From NCBI GenBank assembly GCA_015178975.1, contig WHVD01000062.1, positions 248,001 to 312,000 on the forward strand: a DNA stretch of 64,000 nt, in the 5' to 3' direction. Source of the DNA: Hysterangium stoloniferum. Taxonomy: Eukaryota; Basidiomycota; Agaricomycetes; Hysterangiales; Hysterangiaceae. The translations under genes and the position numbers were made by a program. The notes below the pieces were generated by a model, which saw only the letters and a list, made by a program, of their open reading frames with translations, did no database searches and was not told the DNA's origin. The stretch's first letter is position 1; each line of letters opens with the position of its first letter. Positions 32,171 through 41,643 of this stretch are shown here, piece by piece.

Positions 32171-32644
32171 TGTGAGGAGTATGCTTTTACCACAGTTTCA
32201 TTGTGGTAAAACACTCCTTTTATTTCATTTATATTTTACATATTCTATTCATATTTTACTATCTTTCATATTCTTCAAATATCGCATATTTCATTAGTTC
32301 GAAGCATTGTGTATACTTGTGGGTGCACTCAGCACCAATTAGAACTCAGACACACTTTAACCCAAGAACCACCACTCGTAAGACACAAACTAGGTCTACT
32401 ACGAGCGGTGATCAGGGTAACGTGTCAGCTACTACATAAGTAGCAGTATCTGAACTACTGAGCACTTCTGGCCTCGAACTGTAATAGTCGAGGCCTCCAC
32501 TCGAACCATCGCACTCGTTGACTCCTTCGTCATCTCGTGCTCTTTCTCTCACTTTCTCTTATATTGCACCGAATAGGTCAATATCCTTCCTTTCTACTCA
32601 TTTCTTCATATATAGAATGGTCAGAACTTCCGCCACTCTTCACA
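32171..32644 (+). repeat. 3' LTR of the family B element
   Basis: 474 bp, the same length as the 5' LTR, differing at about nine positions. It is preceded by a polypurine tract and followed by the right copy of the CTATT duplication. Confidence 0.9.
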
Positions 32645-32708
32645 CTATTGTACTGTTACAAGTCAATATTGCTTACACATTAAGTGGTAATTTACTTGAC
32701 TCTTCACA

Positions 32709-34431
32709 CCAGGCCACACACTACATTAATTCCATCAATCAATATCATGTCTCACCCAATACAGTCAGGAGGATCTTGAAACAGCATGGTTTCAAAGCTG
32801 TAGTCAAGGCAAAAAGGCCTTGCTCAAGACTCAATATAGAAAGGCTGGGTTAAGCTTTGTCCCCAAATACTAAAACTGGCAGTGGATGACTGGAAGAGGA
32901 TATTGTGACCTGATAAGACCACAATCAATAGGATTGGATCAGATGGACATCAATATGTGTGGAAGAAAACTGGAGAACCACTTTCTGATAGGACAACCCA
33001 ACCTACTGTCAAGCATGGGAAAATATCATGGTTTGGGGGTGTAGAACAGAGTGGGAAGGCTTACAGAGATTGAAGGAAGGATGGATTCTGCACAATACAT
33101 ATGTGGAGATCCTGAATCAGTATTTGTCCCAAAGCATCAGAGATTTGGAGATTCCAGAAGATGAGGCTATTTTCCAGCAAGATAATGATCCAAAGCATAC
33201 ATCCAAGATGGCACAAAAATGGTTTTCTGAAAATCAGATTCAGGTCTGGCCAGCACAGTCTCCTGACCTCAATCCCATAGAACATCTTTGGAATCACCTG
33301 AAGAAACAGCTACAAAAATATTCTTCACCACCAAAGAGAGTTTGGGAGTTATGGGAGAGGGTGGAAGTAGAATGGTCAAAGATTGAGCCTCAGGAGTGTC
33401 AGAAACTTATAGAAAGTATTCCTAGAAGGCTTGAGGCTGTAATCAACATACAAAGTATTAGAATAACAAGATATCTGATTCAAAAAGGGTAGTTCCAAAA
33501 CTGTTCCAATGATTGACTATTTTTAAATATTCACTGTGACACCAATTTCCATCAATATTATGTAATGTTTGGGAGTATAAACACTAGTATACTAAAGCAT
33601 CTCTGAGAATATTTTCACTATTTTAGGAATTTATTTGATCAGTTATAAAATATTTAATGGGAATTATCAAAACATTGGGACAGTTTTGTCATTTTTGTCA
33701 TCCCACTGTCAGGGCAATATATATAATATATATTTTTGCCATTTATTTTTGATTTTAGTTTATTTTAACTAAATCTACATGTAGCAATACAAGCATGGTA
33801 CGAGAGCGATTACGTAATCGCATTGCCGCCTGCACGAAAAGCAGCGCGGTGCAGTAACACAGCGACGGCGTCGACATAAGGTCGATGCTGCCACCCAAGA
33901 CCCGATGGTCATACAGAGGCGGCCGCACAGCAACACAGCGACGCGGTGCAATAGCACCGCGATGTGACATAATGGCGGCACGGCGTAAACGACGGCGCTG
34001 ACATAATGCCGACGGCGCCGCCTACGCCCCGACGCACTGTGTGTCCATGGAGGCTTCCTTGTGCACCGTCACTGCAACAACAGTCGGAGCCTACGCAAAC
34101 GCCGAAGCGCTGCGCGGACCTACACAGTGCCGCGCGGGATTATATAAGCGCCGAAGCGCAGCTATGCAATGTAAGGTGCATACATGACGTTTTTAGTATT
34201 CTTCTTAGATTTTTCATCAATAAAAAATATTAAATAAATAGTATAAATAGGGGGCATGTACATAGTTGATCTTTAGTTTCAATCTCTTAGGAATCCCACT
34301 AAAACAAGTGTGATCTCCCCTGTCATTGAGCTGTCTCCTCTTCATTTCATATCTCTGTGTTTTATCTTGTGTTTGGTAGCCTTGTTAGTGTTGCCCTAAC
34401 AGAATTATATATATTGCCCTGACACCCACTG
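32709..34431 (+). pseudogene. Tc1-like transposon remnant (3' part), interrupted by an LTR
   Basis: The transposase remains start at about 32720 (YINSINQYHVSPNTVRRILK), are shifted and stopped around 32850-33020, and continue in frame at 33028-33492. The catalytic domain shows QQDNDPKHTS and SPDLNPIEHLW. The gap between the second D and the E is 32 residues, not the 34 of typical Tc1 elements. The right terminal repeat ends CATCCCACTG before TA (34432-34433) and is split by the LTR at 33707-34424. The 5' part and left terminal repeat were lost at the family G LTR. Not functional. Confidence 0.8.
33707..34424 (+). mobile_element. 718 bp TG...CA element (solo LTR-like) with ~20 bp inverted ends and GC-rich core
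   Basis: It starts TGTCAGGGCAATATATATAA and ends with a close complement TATATATATTGCCCTGACA. The flanks are the exact duplication CCCAC (33702-33706 and 34425-34429). A CpG-rich core (about 33785-34165) is followed by TATATAAGCGCC and then AT-rich sequence with AATAAA-like words. The TG...CA ends and 5 bp duplication fit a solo LTR; the long inverted ends are unusual for one. It sits in the end of a Tc1 terminal repeat. Confidence 0.8.
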
Positions 34432-34561
34432 TACATTACTCTGAGCTTCATACATACAATATCATCAAGCCTGGAGTTATCCATTTGAACTCATTCATTG
34501 TTGCCTGCACCCCTTTGCATTTTCTTACTTCTTTCCTGCAAATCACTCTTATTTGACTCTA

Positions 34562-35578
34562 CAGTGACTTACAAAACATATCCAATGTTTTGCAGTTTCA
34601 ACTTACATATATATGTACATACCTTATACCTCAGTAGATAAAATAGTGAAAATTACCAGAATATTTGTCAACATGCTCTATCATGCATAGTCTGATATGA
34701 CATAATGTCATTGTGTAATCTCCATATATGGTAACAATATGAATATTTTCATATAGAAAGTTCATTGAATACCTTTTGTTGTTGACAGGTTCTTGTATGA
34801 AAATCATGTACTATGTTGATTGTTTGTACTTGTTTATGTTTTTTCAACATGTTATGATCATGTTGTGCTAAAGTATAAGTCAAAGGGCTCTCACAGCTAA
34901 GATTCTCCTAATTCCAACTATGCATCCCCTTTCCCCTGCTGTCCAGCATAAGATCCTTCTCTACTTGATACTGGCTATTCTGCTAAACATATTTCACTTT
35001 CTACTGGCTATGGCTTTGCTACTATCTCTAAACTTCACTCTGAATATGATTCCCACCTTTCTAAAGTCTCTGGTGGTCATCCTTCCAAACTCTCTACAGC
35101 CAACATCTGTTTTGCATGATGCTTTATCAGCTCTGGGAAGGCTGACACAGCTGTAGATGCAACAAAGGCACTTTGAACTATCACCAACCAGTCACTCCAT
35201 CCTCAAACAGTGCATTGTGGACTCAAGGTAGCTGGGATGAAGCCTGTGGTAAAGAAGAAAAGGCTTCGTCTTTCTAAGAAGTATAGAAAGGAGAGGATGG
35301 ACTTTGCTTTGGCACATCAGAATTGGACTGTGGAGGACTGGAAGAAAGTGGTGTGGTCTGATAAGATAAAAATCTATAGGCTGGGTCAGATGGTAGAAAG
35401 TGGGTGTGGAAAAAGGCAGGAGAGGGCCTGAGTGACAGGCTGGTTAAGGGAACCCTGAAGTTTGGTGGTGGATCTTTAGTATTATGGGGGTGTATGCTGT
35501 GAGGTTGGGTATGCATGCAAGATTGATGGAAGGATTGATGGGAATCTCTACATACAGATTCTGGAGGATGACCTGCAA
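34562..35578 (+). pseudogene. Tc1-like transposon remnant (5' part)
   Basis: A left end of Tc1 type (TA, then CAGTGACTTAC) stands at 34560-34572. The transposase start MHPLSPAVQHKIL is at 34920, followed by frame changes, then KKYRKERMDFALAHQNWTVE and VVWSDKIKIYRLG at about 35280-35400, where the first catalytic D would be. It is cut off at about 35578 by a family A LTR piece. The sequence is closer to the copy at 60490 than to the one at 32709. Confidence 0.75.
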
Positions 35579-36656
35579 ACCAGCAACCACGACTTGCCCA
35601 GACACCCACTTAGTATCCTGCAATTTATGATTGGGGTATCATCTCAACCGTCACAGACGGGCTTTAACTACCGGCACAATCATAGTTTTGAACCATACTA
35701 GTTGAAACTCAAACCATTATCTCAATCCGCACGGACTATATCCACACTACTCTGTTTATTCGACTCTCTCATTATTTCCTTAAACACTCAAGTAGTGTGA
35801 AAAGTCGATAGATTCTGACCGTTCTATATACGAAGAATAGTGTTTATTCAACTACTATTAGTAGGTATTGACCGTACAGTACAATATCGTAGATTACTAG
35901 ACTGGCAGTACTAGTAAGGAGACACACTATGCGTCACAAGAGCAACTGTACAGTTGCTCTTGACGGCTAGAATGAGAGAAGGAAAGAGTTGACATTCACG
36001 GTACAACTCGTAGCTAGACGCAAGATAGATAATCAATGAGAAGCTGAATATCTAAAGTAAAGATATAGTAGTGCAAGTCGACTATAGTGTCGACGAGCGC
36101 AAAGACCTTAGAGGGGAACTCGACCTTCGCGGTTCGAGTTCAAAGTACTTTAGTATGCGAGAGAATACTACCTTTATAGGTAGTTGAGACTTTACCCTTG
36201 ACACCTCTCGCTATTCAACGTCTGGGTCGTTTACGAGGTGGTATCTGCTGGGTGAAAAGTGTCTATCGTTTGGCGCCGAGAGTGCCCATACGTATACACA
36301 AAGCTTCGAACTACAAAATAAGGGTATGCTCGAAATATAGAAAGAATGTAAATGAAGAAAATAAAAAGTAAATAATAAAATACTATAATCCAACTATTAT
36401 TCCTTAGTCCAATTATGCATATATGCATACCCTTCACAAGTAGTCATTCATAATTGAACTTCAAAGTTGATTCTCTTTATTCATCTTAGCTATTTATTCT
36501 ACTTAGGACAGCTAATCCTCTTAACCATATTAAACTAAATAGTCAATACGTGTTTGGCCTGTATTAGACTTAGATAGTCAATACATTGTTGTGTTGTACC
36601 CAAACGGTCGATATTCTTTATATCTAGAACAGTTAGAACTTCCACCACTCTTCACA
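35579..36656 (+). mobile_element. LTR family A, 3' two thirds, with nested family C LTR
   Basis: It matches family A from CAACCACGACTTGCCC to the end CACTCTTCACA. Without the C copy and its duplication about 430 bp remain, so the 5' third is absent. The left border is abrupt against the Tc1 remnant. Confidence 0.75.
35796..36438 (-). mobile_element. Solo LTR family C
   Basis: 643 bp with an exact duplication AGTAG on both sides (35791-35795, 36439-36443). It contains the 26 bp palindrome typical of family C at 35937-35962. It is nested in a family A LTR. Confidence 0.93.
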
Positions 36657-37282
36657 CTCTGGAGGGTAGCTTTGGGGGGTAACTCCCTTCCATCTCCTTG
36701 AGTTAGCTGGATACTCCTGAGTTTGATTTGCCTGTTCAACTTCCAATCATAGAACATGGTGCCATCCCTCTCCTTCTGACGTTTGGCTCCTACTGCACAT
36801 ATGCATGGTGTCCTGTTATCACTCTCTGCCATTTCTGCGAAGTCCACCCATTTTTCTCTAGGGAAAGGGAAAATATTTGCAATCAGGATGTGACCTTCTC
36901 AGATTCTTTCCTCCCTTCTTTGTGCCCTTGAGAGTACACCCACTCGTGATCCTCTTGTTTCATGGTCTCATAGAAATTTCTCCCTCCTTTCTCTTTTACA
37001 TTTCTTCTGCCCCTGTTGACATTGAGCATTGTGTTCCTTATTTTGGTGACACTTCTGAGCTTCTTCTTCAGGGGAGGGAGTTGGGAAGACTTGATCGAGA
37101 GATCCTTTCCAGGTAACTTCCATCAAACCCCAAGATTTTGAAGAAGGATACCAGGAGTCTGGGAGGGAAGTTTTACGATGAGGGGCAGTGGACTTGACCC
37201 TTTTGGTGTGAGATAACTCTCAAGAGCCATAAGCCACTCTCTGACTCCCTAGGTCTCAGAGAAGGAGACCAGGGTTAGAAAA
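36657..37282 (-). mobile_element. Remnant related to the post-pol ORF of the chromovirus
   Basis: The minus-strand frame at 36847-36660 encodes MDFAEMAESDNRTPC, then ERDGTMFYDWKLNRQIKL and QGDGRELPPK. The same layout is seen at the end of the ORF at 2690-3490. The rest, up to 37282, is degenerate. This is a second fossil copy of the post-pol region. Confidence 0.6.
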
Positions 37283-37436
37283 TGTTAGAAATGGGAAAAT
37301 ACAATATCTATATGTGACAGACTGTTATAAGACCCAGGTTTGCCATCAATTATATAAACTGTTATAAGAGCACAAGTTGGCATCACAAGTCCTTATATAT
37401 ATGTATATATAATCCATCATATAATACTAGACTATA

Positions 37437-38158
37437 GGTCTAGTAGCTCAGTGGTTGTGAAGGGTATGCATATATGCATTATTGGACAGTGGAATAATAT
37501 GCATATTATAGTACTTTATTATCTAGTTTCTATTCCTTTTCTTTAATTCTCTATATCTTTCGAGTATACCCGTATTTCTTAGTTCGAAGTCTTGTGTATA
37601 CCTATGGGTGCTCTCGGCACCAAAAGACAGACACTTTTTTATCCAGCAGACACCACCTCATAACGACCCCGACGTTGAATAGTGAGAGGTGTCAAGGGTG
37701 AAGTCTCAGCTACTTATAAAGGTAGCAACTTCTTGCGTAATAGTAATCTTTGGACTCGAACCGTGAAGGTCAAGTCCCATTCTCAAGTCTTTGCGCTCAT
37801 CGACACTCTAGTCGATTCACACTGCTATATCTCTATCTCTGATATTCAGTCTTTTGCTGACTATCTTTCTTACTTCTAGTTACAAGTTGTACCGTAAAGG
37901 TCAACTCTTCTTTCCTCTGGTCCTTATCGTCACGAGCAACTGTACAGTTGCTCTTGTGATGTGTAGTGCATCTCTTTACTAGTACTATCAGTCTAGTAAT
38001 CTACAGTATTGTACAGGACGGTCAATACTTAATAATAGTAGTTGAATAAATACTATTCTTCGTACATCGAGCGGTCAGAATCTATCGACTCTTCACAGTG
38101 GTTAAGAGCACCTGCATATAAAGCCAGGAGGTCCTTGGTTCAATCCCAGGCTGGGTCA
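37437..38158 (+). pseudogene. tRNA-like gene in family F copy 1 (interrupted)
   Basis: The tRNA-like sequence starts at 37437 and resumes after the C LTR, ending at 38158. The A box TAGCTCAGTGG is intact up to the insertion, and the B box reads GGTTCAATCCC. The insertion makes this copy non-functional. Confidence 0.7.
37456..38097 (+). mobile_element. Solo LTR family C inside the tRNA-like gene
   Basis: 642 bp with exact duplication GTGGT (37451-37455 and 38098-38102). The 26 bp palindrome has one changed base here. It is younger than the F copy. Confidence 0.93.
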
Positions 38159-38180
38159 ATTCTTTTCTATGCCTTTAACA

Positions 38181-38723
38181 GAGAAAGGGGCCTCACTATA
38201 AGAGACAACACACTCAACCTTTTCAGTGCAAGGTGGCCCTTGAGAAGTGGAGGCAGTATCTACTGGAGGCTCAATGGCAGGTACTCACAGGATTCTCTTG
38301 AAGTTGGGTCTCATGTTGGGTGGTTGTGACATGTTACAAATGTATGAATGATATGTGGTGGTGATAGTTGAAGAATGGGAAGAGGTTAGGAAAATTTTTC
38401 TTTAAGTGATTTTATGTTTTGTATCTTTAGGGATTTGTACTCTGCTCGGTTACTAGAATGAGGCAGTGAGGTAATGGGTCAAGGATTGGTGGTCATAAGA
38501 TTAGAACAAGGTAGCTAGATCTAGATCCAAAGGAAAGAAAAGAGAAAGGAAAATTAAAATAATATAATATAGAATTAAATAACTGTGACTTGAGGTTCCT
38601 GGAAAGGGAGGAATTCCTGGTCCTTGGTGGGACTGCATATGTACATCCATCATTTAGATCTGGTATAATCCTTCCTTGTATGTTCTGAGTAGAGTGGGAG
38701 CATTTCAGAGGTCAGCATCCTTC
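38181..38723. other. Unassigned stretch between two inverted F copies
   Basis: About 540 bp without recognisable coding or repeat. The two F copies beside it are in opposite orientation with separate flanks, so this is not the interior of one element. Confidence 0.4.
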
Positions 38724-38974
38724 TGTTAAAGGCATAGAAAAGAATTGACCCAGCCTGGGATTGAACCAAGGACCTCCTGGCTTTATATGCAGATGCTCTT
38801 AACCACTGAGCTACTGGACCTATGGTCTAGTATTATATGATGGCTTATATATACATATATATAAGGACTTATGATGCCAACTTGTGCTCTTATAACAGTT
38901 TATATAACTGATGGCAAACCTGGGTCTTATAACAGTCTGTCACATATAGATATTGTATTTTCCCATTTCTAATA
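38724..38974 (-). mobile_element. Family F element (copy 2), 251 bp, with tRNA-like gene
   Basis: This uninterrupted minus-strand copy has an exact duplication CCTTC (38719-38723 and 38975-38979). The terminal TG is decayed (the plus strand ends CTAATA instead of CTAACA). It carries the tRNA-like gene at 38746-38820. Confidence 0.92.
38746..38820 (-). tRNA. tRNA-like gene, 75 nt, inside family F copy 2
   Basis: A cloverleaf can be drawn: acceptor GGTCCAG pairs with CTGGGTC using G-U pairs, the D stem is GCTC/GAGC, the T arm is CTTGG-TTCAATC-CCAGG, and the discriminator is A. The A box is TAGCTCAGTGG and the B box GGTTCAATCCC. A TTCTTTT run follows within 10 nt, as for a Pol III terminator. 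The anticodon loop ATATAAA would give AUA, but the anticodon stem has one or two mismatches, so function in translation is doubtful. Confidence 0.65.
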
Positions 38975-38979
38975 CCTTC

Positions 38980-40000
38980 AGCCAGGAATCCTCTTTTGGT
39001 CCATAACCTTTCCATCTGATTCAGAAAAGCAGATGATTTCAAAGTTTCTTGTGGCCAGTAATGGCTTCAACTTTGTATTCTTCCTCATTCACATTCAGTT
39101 TTCTAGGGTTCTTAAGCAATTCTCTTTGACCAAATTCCTTAGAAGAAGAATGATACTTCTTGAGATGGCTCTGATTAATAACAGGGTGTATTTGGTACTC
39201 TGGGAGAATTTTGAGTCAGAAAACTTGAGAGTTAATCTTCTCCATAACTTTGAATGGCCCGATTTGTCTTTGAATTAGCTTTCTCCCACTTCCTTTGATC
39301 TCCATGAATTCTAAGGAGTGGGGATTGACTAACACTAGGTCCCCTTCAGAGATCTCTTCCACAGTTTTCGATGCTTGTTATAAGATCATGCTTGCATTTC
39401 CTGTGCTTGAGTGATTGAATCCCTCACCATCTGTTGGTGATTTTCCAATTCTAAAATCTATGAGTCTGCCATTGGGCTTTCCAACAGTTCCTGAGGGATC
39501 ACAGGATCACCCCCCCCCCTAGAACTCTGGACATCCCTCTGGGTAAGTACCCCTTCAAGAGGAAGGCTGGCATGTAGTTAGTTGAGCAGTGGATGGTAGA
39601 ATTGTAAGTGTGGATCACTAATGAAATCCATTTTGACTATTCCTCCTTGGATGATGAGCAGTAAGCTCTTAACATTTGTTTGAGGGTAGCATTCATATTT
39701 TCAGTTTGTCCATCTATTTGAGGGTGGTGTGAAGAGGAGATGGTGAGAGTGGTTCTGTAAATCCTACAAACTTCCCTCCAAAACCTACAAGTCCATCTTT
39801 TGTCTCTATCACAAATAATTCTAGATGGTAATCCAAAGGATGCTGCTACTCAGTTTACGAAAATATATGTGCAAATCCTTCATGGACAGATTTGAAGAGG
39901 TGGGTTTACAGATTACAAATTGTGTTAGTTTCTCGACCACCACAAAGATTGCAGAGTAAGATTCACTTCTGGAAGTTGGTAGTCCTGTTATGAGGTCCAT
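38980..40000 (-). mobile_element. Ty3 chromovirus integrase remnant
   Basis: On the minus strand the sequence opens at 40000 with MDLITGLPTSRSESYSAIF, the same integrase start seen at about 1410. It continues through a core region (HHPQ...QTEN-like, near 39700) to the linker before the chromodomain (about 39000). It is closely related to the remnant at 361-2489 and heavily decayed. It is cut by the D LTR at 40001. Confidence 0.75.
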
Positions 40001-41463
40001 TGTTAGGGTACGTACATGGCGGGTCTCCAGAGAAACCTGCAGAATATCCGGTAGGACTTGGCTTCAGCTTATAGGCTGGGCCCTTGTGAGATCATGTTGT
40101 CCAATTTCAGACAGGCAGACAGGAATCCCGGGGAGTCCAGGTGGGGGTCGTGGGTCGAGGGATCATAGGTCGTAGGTCGTGGGTCGTGAGGTCATGAGTC
40201 GAGGTAGGTAAGAGAGATAGATACACCGGAGCCCATGGGCTCTGACTAGTGTGAGCAGTGTAATTCAAGTAGGAGTTTAGAGCAGAAAATTTATTAGATT
40301 ACTGGGGGGAATCTAAGCCAATTTTCTGACTGGATTGTATGTACAACATCTGCCAGTTTAAATAGACTGTGGAGTGAATGACATACCAAAGCCAGTAATG
40401 ATGAAACGAAACGAGCAAAACATAAAATAGGAATAGTAAACACCAAATTGGTGTTAGGAACAAGACAGAATGGAGTGGAGTCCGAATAGTGAAAAATCAT
40501 AAACCATAATGGGAAATGGAGCGGGAGCAGAGTCCGAATCGTGACAGGTCATTTGACTAAAATGAGAATGGGGCTCTGTTAGAGGGATGACGGGTTTTAT
40601 GAGCGGGGTCCGGTGACTGATGCATGGGACGAGGTCAGACATAGACAGGGACGGAGTCCAGTGGGTTTTCCAGTGACTGAAACACAATGTAACGAAGTCA
40701 AATGTAGACAAGTCTGACTGTGAAGAGTCGATAGATTCTGACCGTTCAATATATGAAGTATAGCGTTTATTCAACTACTATTGGCAGGTATTGACCATTC
40801 AGTACAATACCATAGATTACTAGACTAGCAGTACTAGCAGGGAGACATGCAACACATCACAAGAGCAACTGTACAGTTGCTCTTGATGGCTAGAATGAAA
40901 AGATGAAAGAGTTGAAGTACAACTCGTAGCTAGAAGTAAGATAGATAATCAACGAGAAGCTGAGTATCTAAAGTAAAGAGATAGTAGCGCGAGTCGACTA
41001 TAATGTCGACAAGCGCAAGGACCTTAGAGTGGAACTCGACCTTCGCGGTTCAAGTCCAAAGTCTGTCAGTATGCGAGAGAACACTACCTTTATAGGTAGT
41101 TGAGACGTTACCCTTGACACCTCTCGCTATTCGACATCTGGGTCATTTACGAGGTGGTGTCTGCTGGGTAAAAAGTGTCTGTCGTTTGGCGCCAAGAGCG
41201 CCCATAGGTATACACAAGACTTCGAACTAAGAAATATGGGTATGCTCGAAGGATATAGAGAATTAAAGAAAAGAAATAGAAACTAGATAATATAGTGCTA
41301 TAATGTGCATAATAATCCACTGTCCAATTATGCATATATGCATACCCTTCACACTGACATACAGAGTCCGGCGGGAATTCTGGTAAACTGATAATAGGTG
41401 TGTATAGGGTGCAGGTGCATATAAGTTAGTGCCCAGAGTCTGGCAGGATTTCCAGTCGTAACA
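40001..41463 (-). repeat. D LTR, 3' LTR of the chromovirus complex
   Basis: It carries TGTTACGACTGG at 41463 and ends CCTAACA at 40001 on the minus strand. A purine tract (AAAGGGAGGGTAC) lies directly before it at 41464-41476, as expected next to a 3' LTR. A C LTR at 40719-41353 interrupts it. Confidence 0.85.
40719..41353 (-). mobile_element. Solo LTR family C in the D LTR
   Basis: 635 bp, exact duplication CTGAC (40714-40718 and 41354-41358). The 26 bp palindrome is intact at about 40858-40883. Confidence 0.93.
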
Positions 41464-41643
41464 GTACCCTCCCTTTATGCTGAAGTCCCAAAGAAGCTCT
41501 AGACCTCGATAAGGTTCTTGTCAGTTACATGTATGTGTCAAGGAGTCATGTGATCTAGAAGGTAAGGTTCAAACATGATGAGCCTATATATAAATTTGAA
41601 CAAATAGAAATTTCTTCTTCTTTATTACCCCCATCTCACCATA

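Larger units (their letters stand above)
26209..32644 (+). mobile_element. Two-LTR element of family B without recognisable pol
   Basis: Both LTRs are 474 bp, the outer flanks are an exact duplication CTATT (26204-26208 and 32645-32649), and the 3' LTR follows a purine tract (AACTGGGGGGCAC). Structurally this is a whole insertion of 6.4 kb. The interior has one gag-position ORF but no reverse transcriptase, RNase H or integrase signature, so it resembles the large non-autonomous derivatives (LARDs) that depend on another element. The LTRs differ at about nine positions, about 2 percent, all transitions, so it is fairly young. A solo LTR and repeat arrays lie inside. Confidence 0.85.
25584..32708 (+). 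mobile_element. Solo LTR family G, split by the two-LTR element
   Basis: The copy begins TGTGAACAGTGTAAT at 25584, is interrupted at 26208 and resumes after 32649, ending CTTGACTCTTCACA at 32708. Without the insertion it is about 680 bp. It contains a palindromic stem made of CTTGTGGGCA and TGCCCACAAG near 25720. The flanks (TAGGC on the left, CAGGC shifted by one on the right) give only an imperfect target duplication. A diverged minus-strand copy lies at about 54460-54942. Confidence 0.65.
37283..38180 (+). mobile_element. Family F element (copy 1), 251 bp class with tRNA-like gene, split by a C LTR
   Basis: It begins TGTTAGAAATGGG and ends GCCTTTAACA. Flanks GAAAA and GAGAA match at four of five bases. 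The family C LTR at 37456-38097 interrupts the D-loop of the tRNA-like part. The sequence is close to the copies at 38724 and 52050. Confidence 0.85.

Noticed and set aside
25579-32714. An exact 5 bp duplication around the family G LTR
   Set aside because: Only an imperfect, shifted match (TAGGC/CAGGC) is present.
34006-34233. Proline/arginine-rich open frame in the GC-rich core of the 718 bp element
   Set aside because: It is in CpG-rich repeat-like sequence inside a non-coding LTR-like element.
36231-36437. Recurring frame MKGMHICIIGLRNNSWIIV (also near 43376, 56851)
   Set aside because: It is the start of family C LTRs read in one frame, not a gene.
37283-38974. Family F copies 1 and 2 as the two LTRs of one element
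   Set aside because: They are inverted relative to each other and copy 2 has its own exact duplication, so they are separate insertions.
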